In this document: piece by piece, positions 26,593-39,440 of the stretch
Position numbering within the stretch: position 1 is the stretch's first letter
Layout: every line of letters starts with the position of its first letter
Origin: Meandrina meandrites
Taxonomy: Eukaryota; Cnidaria; Anthozoa; Scleractinia; Meandrinidae
Assembly: GCA_963693305.1 (NCBI GenBank)
Contig: OY855905.1
Span: 42,532,395-42,596,394 of the forward strand
Length of the DNA: 64,000 nucleotides
Direction of reading: 5' to 3'
The notes under the pieces: generated by a model
The model's database searches: none
Seen by the model: only the letters and a program-made list of their open reading frames with translations
What the model was told of the DNA's origin: nothing
Position numbers and translations under genes: made by a program

Positions 26593-27106
26593 GGAACAAT
26601 TACATCGTGTGCTTCACAGCGACAACCTAAATCAACGCATTTCAAACACCTTTTTTAGGCCTCGGAGTTAAGAAGTACCCTTGCTGAGTTTTATAACCCA
26701 CAACAGATAAATGTTCATCGCATGCAAGCAAAATCATCAGCACAGGTCGCAGCGGAGAACACTCGAGTTTCAACGACGAGATAAAATTTGGAGCGAGATT
26801 TATTCCTAGCAGAAGACTACCCGATCCCAAAAGCCAGAGGACCCTACCGCAAGTAAAAGACGAACAACAAAACTCACAGTATAAGCAACCAAAATAGCGG
26901 TCTCAGAAGACAGGCAAAGTCATATTTTAAAAGCATATTAAAATGAAAGACGATGCGCGGATCGTTAAAAGTGATCATATGTTTTCAAACACGAATAGAA
27001 AAATACATAGAAAACAACTTGCCCCCAAAGTTATCCAGATATACACGCAATCGAATTCCACCAAAAAGTCGTTCCACGTGCCATTGAGTTCACCACAAAA
27101 TCAGAC

Positions 27107-27494
27107 TTGAAAGCGAAGTTTGTGTAATCGTTAGCTGACAGAAGATTATCAGTGTCACGCGACAAAGGTCAACGCAGCCGATTTCAAAATAATTTTATGC
27201 AACGTTAATCTTCACAGCAATCAAAGAATGCAAGATCAAACTTATCATGCTCATGGCACTATCAAAACACATTCTGGAAATTGAACGTCAATCGTACGCG
27301 CTGTACAGGGAAAAGAGTGTACACACGCTAGCACGAAAACGCGCAAGCTTGAATTTGTCTGCTTGGAGCTTGCTTCTTTTACAACCAATGCAAAACAAAA
27401 TGAAAAACAACGTAAATCCGTATAGATCTTTACAAGTGATGCACGTTCGACTTCGACGATTTAATTCGTCACTTGTTAAATAAAAGCGACAAGA
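27107..27494 (+). repeat. direct repeat, copy B (about 387 bp)
   Basis: Second copy of the block at 26207-26592, 900 bp downstream, in the same orientation. Confidence 0.75.
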
Positions 27495-28551
27495 ACTCGC
27501 ACGAACACATTAAACGATGACGTCATCGCTTAAAAAAACAGTCGTGGCCTCATAGGGCCCTTTGATTTATTTCAAAATTTAAGTTCCCTTTAGGTAATGA
27601 ACCAATAGGCAAAGTTTGGTTGAAAATCTATGTCCAGTTCTATTTCGGGGGAATGACCTTAAGTTAAAAAATTAAAGGAAAACACATTTTCAGAAAAGAA
27701 GAAAAAGATATAGCTAAGCGTGGCATACTCGGTTACTCAAGGACGCAAATTTATATGACTTTGAAAATAGCGCTCTAGGAACCTTTTTATATAAGTCGAC
27801 GTCATTTGAAATTGTGTGATTTTTCCATAAATTATACATTTCATTGTTCAAAGTAATCCAAACTTTCTACCTATCAAGTTTGTTTTTCAGGTATAATTTT
27901 GCTAAACTTTGCTTCCAGCTACCTTCAAATGTAACGTAGACCAATCAGGATTATATACATAACGCAGTTGGTTAGTACTAGTACGGACTTTATTGGTGTA
28001 ATTAACATTGGCGCATCATAATTTTTTTGCGAGAACTGTGGCCTATCTTTTTTATTGTAGTTTTCGAAACAACGCTTGGAAGGAACATTCAGGGAAAGAT
28101 TTAAAAAAAAATCGTTTGACAACTTTTATTTCTGAGGAATCACCTGAAGGTTTTGACTATGGTGGTTTCGCAAGGAAAATTTTGGTATTCTTAATAAAGT
28201 GATAGCTTTAATACGAAAGTTGGTCGCTTAGCAGAGGTCTGACAACTTTCTCGGCCCCAGACCTCCGCTTCCTAGCTGTAGATGAGCTCTGGGGTCGAGC
28301 CTGATATTGGCTCAGGTGAAACATGCCTCGTCATGTCTCTTCGTGATTCGTCGGTCATACAGCGATTATAGTATGTCCTCATCATTAGAAATAGATCTAA
28401 ACGGTCTTGATTGGTGGATTATTTTAAGAACATGATGCAACTACAAAGACTAAGTGATAATTACACAGTCCTTTATAATACATTTAATCGTTTAGTAGTG
28501 AACGCCACAACGCTGGTTGTTTCCCTCAGAGCTTCCTTTAATTTCTCGACC

Positions 28552-30900
28552 ATGGCAAGCGCTTCAGTAAAATCACCCGGTGATGGGAGATACGATCGCT
28601 ATCATAAGTACGAGTCCATTCGTATTGAGTGGTCCAACTATTTCAAAAACAACTTCGCTAAAGAAGAGCCTTCTGTGTTTGCTTTCTTCAAAAATTTTCA
28701 TCGCAACCACCGAGGGTTTCAGTTCGTTGTTGCTGAAATATTTGACGGGACAACCCATGTTCTCGTCGACTCGGAGAGATACCTCGCGATTAAAGAAGAA
28801 CTGGAACAGAAAACAGGTCGAAGCTTACCTGATGTGTCTAACACCTCAGACGTGAAAGTAAAGCAGAAGGGAAGATCGTTTCCGGATTCAAAATCTTACA
28901 GGGATTTTTTCCTGTCCCTGAAAAACGCGAATGATAGAATCAAAGCAAGGTAAGACGTCAGTATAGCAATGATGAAGTTCCGAATACAGCAATTTATTTA
29001 TTTGAGCTACGGAGCTTTAGTGATTATAAAAATTATTTAAGCTTCTCCCTTTAGTAGCAGTAGTGCTTCGTCGAGGAATTGAATCCATATAAATAGTCGG
29101 TACAATTCGACGAAGTATTAGTAAAAGATTTTAAAAAGTTTAGATCTGAACGAAATAGACGTCGATGTTCGATAGGCCTTTCCATTTTGTGAATTTTATT
29201 CGGTACGAGGTCACTTGACTACAATAGTTTATTTTTAAACTCTTTTGCATCCTCTACCTGGGAATAGTCGTGTGTACAAATTAAAGTTCGTATTCTCGGC
29301 TACATGCAATTTGCGGAACATTCTTTCGCTATCGATAAGTAAAAAATATCTCATGATTGCCCGAAATATTTCAAAGAGCTGGAATAATTTAAAGTTGCTT
29401 TCACAGCTAGCAAAAGCATATTAGTTTCTTTCTATGAAAACCACCCACCCAGCTATTCTAAGGAAACGGATTACATGTTGATACGCGCACGTTCGTGGGG
29501 TTTTCTTGGAATTGGAAGAGTGTATATCAATATTTGTCATTTTTTATTGCGAAATGCAACAGGATGAATTCTTTATCGGCATATCGAGAATTGCAAAAGA
29601 CTTCTTATTGGACACAAAAAATAATGATTGAGTGCTAATCTAATCAAATATAAAAACATGTATAAAAGTGAAAAGCATATAAAAATGCGACAATTGGCCG
29701 AGCAAACTTCCGCATCAACAATCTGTCACAGTTTATGAATCACACCCTTTCTGAGAAAGTTGCATATTAAATAGTCGACAACTCTGTTCCCATGTTTGCT
29801 TTTCATACACAAAAATCTTAATATAACAACTCATGAATGTTGCTGATGTTCAAGGAAATGTTATCACTGTGGACGACATTTAGTGTTAAAACCTAACCTA
29901 CATTATAGACATGTATAAACGACTTTGTCGTTTAATATGTCGCTTATTTTCGATTATTTGCTCGAGGCTTACACAGTTCTATTTCCGTCGCAGACAATCG
30001 AAACACTTGTCATTTATGTTGTTTAATATGATTTTTATCGATATATGACATAATATAAAATGTATGATCTCACTTTCATCGATGTGCTTCAGTTCAATTT
30101 AGCTTAGCACTGACAAGTATAGATACGGTAAAACTAATACACGCAGTGCTTTGCCTGTTGCCTGTTGCAGTGCAGTGCAAGTTTAATAATTTCAATAGGC
30201 ATTTAAAGTAGCTAGACATAGAAGAATAGAAAGAGCGCTAAGCAGCATTATGCAAATCAAAACCTGTATTAATTATAAAGCCATTTTTTACAGCTGAAAG
30301 ATATTTTGTATCAATCGATATTTCAGGAGAAAGGAAGATGCCAAAAAAAGCGTCGGGCAACTTCGCCGGTTCCTGCAAACCAAGCCGAACGCTCGTATAA
30401 TGGCGTTTGACGTGGAAACGTATGAAAACGACCACAGCAAAATTATTGAAATCGGCTTTGTGGTGACGTCCTTGGCCAGACCTGAAGAGAGCGAGCAAGC
30501 ATTTCATTTTATTATCGAAGAAAACAGCCATTTTGTAAACAAGGATTACGTTCCTGACAACAGGGACAAATTCAACTTCGGTACTTCACAGCGCACGTCC
30601 CTTAAAGAGGCCGCTGAAAAGTTCATGCAGCATTTGAGGGGAGTGGATTTCTTGGTGACTCACTCGGGAGCCAACGATGAAGAGTACCTTGCCAGTTCAG
30701 GCATTTTCTTGGAAGGAAAACCCATGTTCGACACTCAGCTCCTTGCCTTAGCACTGCTGACCAGTGGAACTGCTGTCTTCGGTCTCAAGCGTCTGCTGAG
30801 TGACCTGGCGATTGAATTTGACGAGCAGATTCTTCATAACGCTGGAAACGACGCAGCCTACACTATGAAGGTGTTTCTTGCTCTGACCGGGAAAATATAA
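28552..30900 (+). CDS. DEDDh exonuclease-family protein, copy 3 (two exons)
   Basis: Exon 1 is 28552-28949 and exon 2 is 30327-30900. The donor reads AAG|GTAAG and the acceptor ATTTCAG|G; the phase-2 intron is 1377 bp. The ATG at 28552 has a good context (ACCATGG), though the frame is open further upstream to 28411. The 323-residue protein starts MASASVKSPGDGRYDR. The N-terminal domain is about 18-115 (HKYESIRIEWSNYF, FQFVVAEIFDGTTHVLV). The exonuclease residues are Asp161/Glu163 (AFDVETYE), Asp250 (HSGANDEEYL), His303 and Asp308 (HNAGND). It is closest in appearance to copy 2. Full catalytic set; substrate unknown. Confidence 0.85.
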
Positions 30901-33119
30901 TAACTTTGAACTAGAACACATCTCGAACCATAATTACAAATCACTTGCCTAAAACAAAGACTGTTTTAATGCGAAGTGAACATTTGACTTAAACTGATGA
31001 ACTCATTTATCTTCTAAATATTACAACAGGCCTTATGCATGATAACGTCATATGCTCAAAATTCACCACCAAGCCTCGTTTGTGCAAACTATTCTCAAAC
31101 CTCTGCCACCTTCATGCAGTTTTCACGTGGGTATTCTTTTCGACTGTGTTGCTTTGGGAATTCGTTTAGGATAAAATTTACAAGTTTCCAAAGTGGGGCT
31201 TGGCGGTGAAGCTAGCCAGTCTGACGAAAACATGCATAAGGGCCCTTATGCAGTTACACACGATTTATGTGACCCATGTCAGATCAGTAAGCCTTTTTTG
31301 TTATGTATATCACGTTGGCTGTTCAAAAAGTAAACTCCCTAAGCCTCATTTATGGGCAATGTCTTTGAAAGCTTCTGCCTTCCACCAGGCCGTTTTAATC
31401 TTTGCTGCTTTAGGAATTCGTTTCAGTGGAAATTCACAGGATTGCGTTTCAGACAGATAAAAGCAAGGCTTTTGTTTGTAATTCTGTGTAATTAGCTAGT
31501 CTGAGTGACGTTAAAAATGTATAAGGGTTATTTACAGAGCCCTCAATGTACGAGATAATTCAAAACTATACAATAGTTAACTGCATGTTTAGTAGCTTGT
31601 TTATATCAATTAGAATTTGGATTTAAAAATTATAATTTTTACTTCATATAGAGGGATTTAGTAATAATTTAGACCATCAAACAATACTGAAATAAGGTAG
31701 TTTTTTTGTCGAAAACTATCAACGGATCGTTGGTCTCAAATTGATGAAAGTTTTTAAACTTAAAAGTTACAATTTTGGGCATTTGTCTGTTATCACTTGT
31801 TAAACGTTGACGCTTGTCAATAGTCAATTTCCATGGTACAAATGATATCTCGAGACATATTTAACAGCAAATTTTGATTCGATTGCCTGCTCTGTTCACA
31901 TGCCAGAAGCCTGTTCCAGGCTCTCGATAGTTGGGGGGCGAGCGAATAAAGCTCTCCCACTTTTTCGCTCCCCCCCAACCGACAGCCTGGAACAGGCTAA
32001 CATGCCAGTAACTTTAACTGGAACAGATGTTATTGTTACATGTAAATTCTCTCCTCTCCGGAGTCTCCCAAGGGAAAGAAAGTAGCGAAGGCAGATGACA
32101 ATATCCTATTAATTACCCTTTCCCAGTCACAGTAAGAAGAGGACAGTGTATATGCGGTGAGAAAAAGCTGTTGAAAAGTAATTTGAAGGATTTGAATTGT
32201 TAAAACTATCTCAGTTTGAGTGATAAAATCTTTTTTGGATTCATTAAACTAGGTACTATCGCTTACAGATTGTTATAAAACCCGAATGTTATCTTTCAAT
32301 AAGTCACAATTTGTTATTTGAACCAATACTTTTAATTTAAGGTACATTTATCAACTTAAGGGTATGTATTAGCGCAGATGTAAATGACTTCACAGTGAAG
32401 GAAAAGAAGTCGATAATTTTGGCATTCTTTGATATTTTTAACTTTTTTAATGTAACAAAATTTTTAGTAAGCAGACCAGTAAAACAGTAAGACAATAAAA
32501 AAGCTTCTAGCCTCAAAGTTTAATTTCGCGTACACACGAGTACCCTTTAAAAACTTTATAAATGTACTTTCACCTGAATTATCTACAACTACAATTACAA
32601 AGCAAAAAAACAGTTATTGCTGTTTCATTATTTTATTGTAACTTTTTTTACATGTATATGATACAGACACAGAATAAACGACAAACAGAGAAACTGAACC
32701 GTTCAAAACAGTAAACGGAAGTTCCAGGTTCTACTCATAACCTCTGCAAAAAATAATCAAGATCAAAATTAAAATTAGTAAGCCAATTAACATTATACAT
32801 GTACATGTACTTCAGTGCTGTTTCAAAATTCTCATTCCTTTGATCAACAAACCATACAGCAACTTTCACATGAAAATCGCGCCACTTTCTCAACCAATAA
32901 GTAAAACCAAACCAATCGTGGCTCGCTCACACTTTTTCCACACTTTGTGCCAGCCGTGTTGTATTTCCTTTGAGTTTTAATTGGTTTAAGAAATTGTTTG
33001 AGCTCCTTTTGAGATTGGCTTGAGTGAGTACTTTATTTTAGTTTTACAACACTCGATCGAAAATCGCTCAATACAAGGAAAAAGAGTGAGAGAGGGAAAA
33101 AAAAAGAAAAACCTAACAC
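30901..33119. other. intergenic region between copy 3 and psmb4
   Basis: AT-rich, with no supported gene. It contains the small Mutator-like MITE at 31907-31999. It covers the 3' flanks of both neighbouring genes, which converge on it. Confidence 0.6.
31907..31999. mobile_element. 93-bp MITE with 9-bp target duplication
   Basis: AGCCTGTTCCAGGCT at the left is mirrored by AGCCTGGAACAGGCT at the right. The 9-mer ACATGCCAG flanks it on both sides (31898-31906 and 32000-32008). A 9-bp duplication fits Mutator-like elements. The middle (GTTGGGGGGCGAGCG...) also folds back on itself. Confidence 0.7.
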
Positions 33120-36100
33120 CTACTTGACCATGGGAGCAATTTCCCAGTTGGTGTCAGCACTGGTGACTGGTTCAATAACTACACCATCCTTTGTAATGAC
33201 AGCAACTTCAAACTGAAATACAATGAACTCTAATTCTAACTCTAATTCAAGGGTACTTGGTGGATTCATGACAACTACTCTACTTTTATCATTAGTTAAT
33301 GCTGTTTCGTTCTAAGTTTATGGCATATTAAAGTGATTGGCTTCACTTCTAATCAACAATTGTGTGCTTCTTTCAGCCTGATTCTCAGGTAGTCTGAGTT
33401 TGTCTGCTCCTTTCTGTGTCCCTCCTACGGCCTCAGGCCTCCTCCAGGGCGCAAACAGGAAAAGTAAACAAGTCCTGTCTTCCTCCTGGACAAGAGAGTT
33501 TGCAATCTCAGCCTACCCGGGAATCAGGATCGCTTTCTCTCTATTCTTGGACAATCAAAGAGCTATGTGATAGACAGCAACAGAAGCAGTCCTTAAAAGT
33601 TGCCACATTAGAAGAAACTGCAAAATATTTTTTTGTAATTTTCTCCTACTCTGATAATGCTTCGCCTGTATGTGGCCCCAGAACCTGTGCCCTGTGCCCT
33701 AAATACAAGTATACAACTCGACAGCATTGCATAATTAGCGCATATCAATTTACCTGTCATGCCTGAGCATTTCACAGGTTTTGAATTATCTTCTTACTGC
33801 TTACCGCATCATTAAACATTTACTGAATATAAGTACACATGTAGTGGTCTATGGTAAGTAACAAACCTTGTTTAGAGATCTGGCATCTCTGTAGAACAAG
33901 ACTTGTAGACATTTGGTGATCACTTGCCGTGCCTGATCTAGGGACATGCTAGGATTCTTTTCAAATGCATCGCGAAGAATTGGCTAAGAAAAGATTAATT
34001 ACATTCTTGTGATAGGAAAAGATCAGCAAACATACCTTATGTTTATTTTATTACTAGAGGCTTTGACAAATGACACACATGTTTACGAAACAACAAAGCG
34101 CACACAATTTTATATCATATTTGTATTACATACACTGTAGCCAAAAGGCATGCTTTTCATAAAGATTACTGTAAATTGGATTGCAACAGCCTGGCTACAT
34201 GTAATGAAAAACTTGTAAACACATCTTGAGTCACACCATGCTCCTCAAAAAAATTCTAACAACTAAATGCCAACCAACAAAATCTTTTCAATTTGGACTT
34301 GCGATGCTGCAAATTATTTTTTTCTTCTTGAAAAGGCTCCAGTGTGACTACAACACCATTTTGGTCGGACAAAACTAAAATTTGGTTGGACATAACATCA
34401 CTTCATCCAGTCATAATGCACATTAACAACAGCCATTTCTTAATTTTGTGTCCGCTTTGTACAAAAAGGAGCATATGACACTGCTTACTGTGTTAAGCAA
34501 TTTGCCACTTAAAAAAGACCAGATATAATGTCCGGCCATGGCTGTGATTTTGCGAGACAAGAGCAAATTTTGCTTGGCCACTTTCTGTTGAAGGATCCAA
34601 TTCTTACCTGTGCCAGGTATGCTCCAAATCCAGTGGATATTGTGGGAGCCTCAAAAGCAATGCCAATCTTGTCAACACAACCTAAGAAACTGATACAGAC
34701 ACCAGGAACAAACTGTCAGACTCAGAGTCATGTTCAGTTCTTCTGCAAAATGGAAAACATTTTCCCTTCCCAAGCCCGGGCCTGATACGTGGATGATGTA
34801 GCTAATCAGCCCAACACTTATTTTAGGTTGGGTTGTTCCAAAGCCGATAAACAGTAACCTAGTAAGGGTTCAATTTCTCTGGTATAAAGTACTTTTATTG
34901 CTTGTGTTTTGTGGAGTTTGGGACAAGTAGATGTTAAAACTGGAGGATTTAAAAAAATAATATAAACAGAAAACCTCACTGAAAAGTTAAAAATCTGATT
35001 CTTTCAAAATTCAGGTTAATACTGGGTAAGCAGAATTGTGCTTTGAACAACCTGGCCCTGTTTTCTGTGGCATGGAGCAACAGGAGTATTGTTACTCACT
35101 CTGGATAGGATACTAGTTTTAACAATAATCACAGTTATGTTGGAGACACTCAGCACATTTTATTGGAAATGGATATGCGGAAATCCAAATATCCGATTGG
35201 TTCTTCCATTGATGTTCATTTGCTGAAAGAACATGATTGCAAGCAAATGAATCCTCCTGAAGGGAAAATTTCTTCTTGATTTTTGGTTTAAAATACATAA
35301 ATTAGACTATTTGCCAGTGTTTTCTGTGAGTTAAAGTCAACTCTGCTGCACCTCTTTGTCAATGACTTTTTGCTCATAGACAACTTAAACTCAAAGTCTA
35401 ATATTGTTAAGTACAGTCAGAACTGTAGACTGCACACAAGGTTTCTATCAGCTGATACAACTTTAGTTGGTTAGGAGTGAAGTCAGTAGAAACTGAAAGT
35501 GCGCATTTCAACAATTATGGATAATTTCCAAACAATTCTACTGCACCACACATTAAAACTCCTACCTTTCACCATTGTGAACACCACCCACAACAATCTG
35601 ATTCCACAGGGGATCAAACCGTGTACGCCTGTGAAGACAAGAAAACACCAATTAAATAATGAACTTGTGGCCACAGTGAACCACTGCAGACAGTGTAGTG
35701 TAGTGATCCAAAGCAGCAATAGCAGCTGCTGTTACAATGGCTCTTAAGCCTAGTGGCATGCAACTGTGGGAGTTTGTCCTGGTTTCTTTTTAGCATTAAG
35801 CAACCATGAGTATTGCTTCTTCCCCTGGATGGGATGTTAGTTTGTTGAAGGTTATTCCCCCCCCCCCCCCCCCCCCCCCCCTCTTCGCAGCATCTCTTCA
35901 TGTTTGGCTTACAGTTCATCGGTATGAATAATTTATATTCCTGGGTCGAGAGAGGCCCTGTGAGAGTTAAGTGTATTCCACAAGAAAACGACACTGCCAG
36001 TGGCTTGGGCAGCACTTAAACTTGGACAAGTTGGTATTTTCAGGGCTGATAATCAGACAACAGAATTTTGTCAAATGCTGTCTTACTTGCATGTGCCAAA

Positions 36101-38111
36101 ACAATCTTTGATATTAAAGATTTGATTACATACACACCAGTAAGGAACAGACATTACATTTTTCAAATTAATAATATATAATATTATATATAGAAAAACA
36201 TAAAAAAACCAGCAGATTGCTGCATACCTGTAGTACATGACTCTTGTTAACCAGGAATATATAGATTTAGGGGTGTAACCATGACCATCATTTAAACAGG
36301 CATCATCAATACTAGAAGATCAACAAAAAATTCTTATAGGAAACTTGCATGATGGTATCATTTGACTACAGCTGCAAGAATCCTTCACTTAATTTTCTTT
36401 TCATCATTCTAATTGGAGCAACTGTTTTCATGAAACCCCACTGTTCATTTGAAATTTAAATAAACAAAATACAAAATACATTGTACATGTGCCAACCACA
36501 AGCATATAATGTATGTTAACGAGCTGTTAACTACATAAAATTCTTGACAAAAAAAATATATAAGCCTGAGATACAGCAAGTATTACTTGTACAGATTTAA
36601 TTGCCATTGATTTGAGACTTACACTTTTTGTTTCAGAAGTGATTTAAGGTATTGGAAATCACCATAATCCCCTGAACCACCAACAACTGTGTTATCACCA
36701 ACAGCCGTAAGTCTTGATACCTCACGGAATCTTGCAAGAGACCCATAGGACCCTAAAAGCAAATTTGTACTTTAGAAAACAAAAATAACCTGCATGTACC
36801 AGGTATATAATTTGTAAAAGGAGGAAGCTAGTGAGTACATGTACATTTTTAACCATGTATTCTTTCACTCATGTTCATCAAATATGACTTTGGAAAATGC
36901 GAGATTGTGTATATGGGTAACTGACCAAGCGTAAGGTCAAGATGGCAGGATACTGGCCAAGTTTTTTTTTTTTTGTGTTAATGGACCGAGATAAAGTTGA
37001 GACCCATAATCACACAAAAAAAGATGAGGCCAATGCACCATCTTGTCTGAACAAGCTTGGTCAATTAAGGATTTATTATGCGGCAACACAGAGGCAATAA
37101 CAACAGCAAATTTGCAGGAAAATCGTGGGCAATCCCGAGTGAGCAAGATAGGCTCATCTTGCCCACTCAGGTAGCCAATCACAGTGCAGGATTTTCTTCA
37201 CCTTGCCCACTCATGGGGCAGCCATATAATAACATAACATTACTTTTACTAACCTAATGTATCAGCTGCCATAAGAACGCCGCCATCAAACTTTACACCA
37301 AGTACAGAGGTGCCAGTTGTCGTAGGATATCTGGTCAAGATAAATAACATAAATAAATAGTAATAATAAAATAATAATCATTATTAATAAAACAATTTTA
37401 AACAAAGTTTTGCTTTAACCAGGTATAAATGTACATGTATTTAGTCGATCCTTCAAATTTGCTTTATTCATGTAAACATCTTAAGGCTTTCCCAAACTTT
37501 GATTGAAAGTTTGTATCCACATGTTGGTAGATGTAAGAGAAGTGGTGGTAAGAGAAGTGTTGAGTTATAAGAAACACCCAAAAATGTTCACTATTATTAT
37601 CACTTGCAGTGAGCATGTTGTAGGCCAAACTGGTTTTTAGGTTAAACTTGTCTCCTAACTAGATTAATCTCTTTCAAACTGAAGATGACATTCTTATAAT
37701 CAAATAAAAAAAATAATTCAAATTGTTTTACAGTAAAATATAATTATAACAGTGTTGTCTTCAGGTTGAAACAATTTATGAACCTGAAAACCAATATGAC
37801 CCACAATATCACAACCAATGGCAGGGCACAAATGCCATAAAGGGCACAAAGACCATGTATAATAACTACATTCTTTCGCTAACTCTCACGGTAAAGACAT
37901 TGAGCTGTGTGGTGATAAAAAGTCCTCATGCAGCCTCATGTCACTGAACACTCTGGAACCAAATTTTTACTTACAAGGTTCTCTTTGCTGGTGAAATTTG
38001 CTCAGCAGATTTAGAACCATTTTGATTTCCTGGGAAATTATAAACAGCGCCTGGAGATGGCCCATTACCCCAGAGTTGATCTTGAAAACCAGGAACATTC
38101 ATCGCCGCCAT
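33120..38111 (-). CDS. psmb4: proteasome subunit beta type-4
   Basis: Eight exons on the minus strand: 38111-37975, 37330-37254, 36752-36623, 36311-36228, 35628-35566, 34689-34608, 33983-33867 and 33212-33120 (stop TAG). Joined length is 783 nt, 260 residues, against 264 in human. Each boundary has GT/AG and the frame is kept throughout. Diagnostic segments are [88 protein letters not shown] and TNWEIAPM. It is the non-catalytic beta-7-position subunit of the 20S core; the short leader (about 45 residues) is removed on assembly. It is head to head with vps72. A SINE (about 35740-36025) lies in the fifth intron region. Confidence 0.96.
35740..36025 (-). mobile_element. tRNA-derived SINE copy, minus strand, in psmb4 intron
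   Basis: The reverse complement matches the SINE body at about 43730-43905: GCCTCTCTCGACCCAGG, a CATCCCATCCAGGG block and ACCAGGACAAACTCCC. The tRNA-like head is missing or eroded. A run of 25 C (35857-35881) replaces part of the middle. It is more diverged than the 43650 copy. Confidence 0.65.
36917..37075. repeat. palindromic repeat in psmb4 intron 2
   Basis: TAACTGACCAAGCGTAAGG... and ...GAACAAGCTTGGTCAATTA are imperfect inverses, with complementary T- and A-rich tracts between (36961-36977, 37012-37022). It is a likely eroded MITE; boundaries are uncertain. Confidence 0.4.
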
Positions 38112-38429
38112 GTTTCTTCTCTTTTTGCCTGAGTCATTCCCAGCATGCAATAAATCATAAGTTGTTACCGCGGGGGAGGTGTGGGGTTGTGGGAAAATGG
38201 GACTGCTAAATAAAGGGGAAATGTCATTTTTTCAACTATCTTGATTATTAACTTATCTCGTGGAAATATGCTGTTATATATTATCAATAGAAACTGTAAA
38301 GCTATTTTAGACGGAGATTTTTAAATGTATGTCTCACTACCGCAGTCCCTCATCCCCCTACCCCTACCCGAAGGAGTCTTTCTGAACCGCTGACTTGCGT
38401 GGGCTCAAACACGCTTGTCCCTCGTCAAA
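38112..38429. promoter_or_regulatory. bidirectional promoter region, psmb4/vps72
   Basis: 318 bp between divergent start codons of two housekeeping genes; no TATA is obvious near either start. This is a typical shared-promoter arrangement. Function is inferred from spacing. Confidence 0.5.
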
Positions 38430-39440
38430 ATGGCGGACGGAGTAGAAGGTCTTGCCAAAGGTAGAGAAACACGGCGAAACGCTGGAAATTTGATGTCCAA
38501 ACTGATAGAAGATGAACAAGAAGTTGACGATTTTTATAAAACAGCATTTGGAGGATTTGAAGAAGAATCAGGCGACGAGAAATACGCAACAGAAGATGAA
38601 GAAGTTGACGTTGTTGACTCTGATTTCAGCATCTCTGAGACAGACGAGGTAATTGATGACCAAGCGGACGAAGAACCAGCAAGAAAGCGGAAAAAGCAGA
38701 TAATTAAACCATACAGAGCTCCGAAGAAAGATGCAGCGACGTCAAAGTCATCTAATAAAGAATCGGAAGCGAAGAAACGGAGAAGTTTTGAGGAAGAACC
38801 TCGAGAAGGAGTTAGAAAGTCCACTCGTGCGCTTACAGTTGAACGCGCACAAGCAACAAAGAATCGCTTCAAACAAGAGAAAGAGAAAAAGACCTTGCTG
38901 AAGAAAAAGCAGCCAAAAAAGTTCCTTGACATGAGGCGCCTAACACAAGAGGAACTATTGGCGGAGGCGAAAATAACAGAAGAAGAGAATGTCGCTTCTT
39001 TACAAGCTTATCAGCAATTGGAGGCAGACAAGAAGAAAACTAAAATCCAGAAGGTGGCATTTAAAGGTCCTGTCATCCGTTTCCATTCATTGTCGATGCC
39101 AGTTGTTGAGGTAACTGAGCCATTGGTGAAAGTCGACGACAATGAGGATGATGAGGTGAATGTGGATTTGTCCAAGCGATGCTGCAGAAATTTTCTGATC
39201 TTTACAGATGCAAAGAATTTCCCCACTGCATACTTTCCCACAAAAAAGCTTAAAGTTCCGCATAAGACTTACTGTCCAGTGACAGGGTTACCTGCTCGAT
39301 ATCATGACCCTGTCACAGGGCTACCATTTGCAAATGCGCAGGCATTTAGATACATAAGGGAGCGGTATGCAATGCAAGCAGAGGAAATGAAAGGAAAAGC
39401 ATCTGAAGCGGAACAGCGGCGTGGGAGAAAACCTCAGTAG
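38430..39440 (+). CDS. vps72: VPS72/YL1 chromatin-remodelling subunit
   Basis: 336 residues from the ATG at 38430 (AAAATGGCGG); earlier in-frame codons are not ATG. The N-terminal YL1 domain contains AGNLMSKLIEDEQEVDDFY and FGGFEEESGDEKY, then acidic and basic low-complexity tracts. RLTQEELLAEAKITEEEN and YQQLEADKKK form the central conserved helix. The YL1 C-terminal domain contains YCPVTGLPARYHDPVTGLPF and AQAFRYIRERY. VPS72 binds the histone H2A.Z-H2B dimer and is part of the SRCAP and TIP60/p400 complexes in the nucleus (known for the family). The coding region is a single uninterrupted ORF, although the human gene is split. The reading frame is fully intact, and it shares its upstream region with psmb4. 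Confidence 0.95.
   Translation: MADGVEGLAKGRETRRNAGNLMSKLIEDEQEVDDFYKTAFGGFEEESGDEKYATEDEEVDVVDSDFSISETDEVIDDQADEEPARKRKKQIIKPYRAPKKDAATSKSSNKESEAKKRRSFEEEPREGVRKSTRALTVERAQATKNRFKQEKEKKTLLKKKQPKKFLDMRRLTQEELLAEAKITEEENVASLQAYQQLEADKKKTKIQKVAFKGPVIRFHSLSMPVVEVTEPLVKVDDNEDDEVNVDLSKRCCRNFLIFTDAKNFPTAYFPTKKLKVPHKTYCPVTGLPARYHDPVTGLPFANAQAFRYIRERYAMQAEEMKGKASEAEQRRGRKPQ

Larger units (their letters stand above)
25281..28551. other. intergenic region with a direct duplication
   Basis: Between exonuclease copies 2 and 3. The main feature is the duplicated block of about 387 bp at 26207-26592 and 27107-27494. The remainder is AT-rich with no supported gene. Confidence 0.6.

Noticed and set aside
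35614..36015. 133-codon minus-strand ORF with poly-Gly
   Set aside because: It lies over a SINE and a C homopolymer within a psmb4 intron; not a gene.
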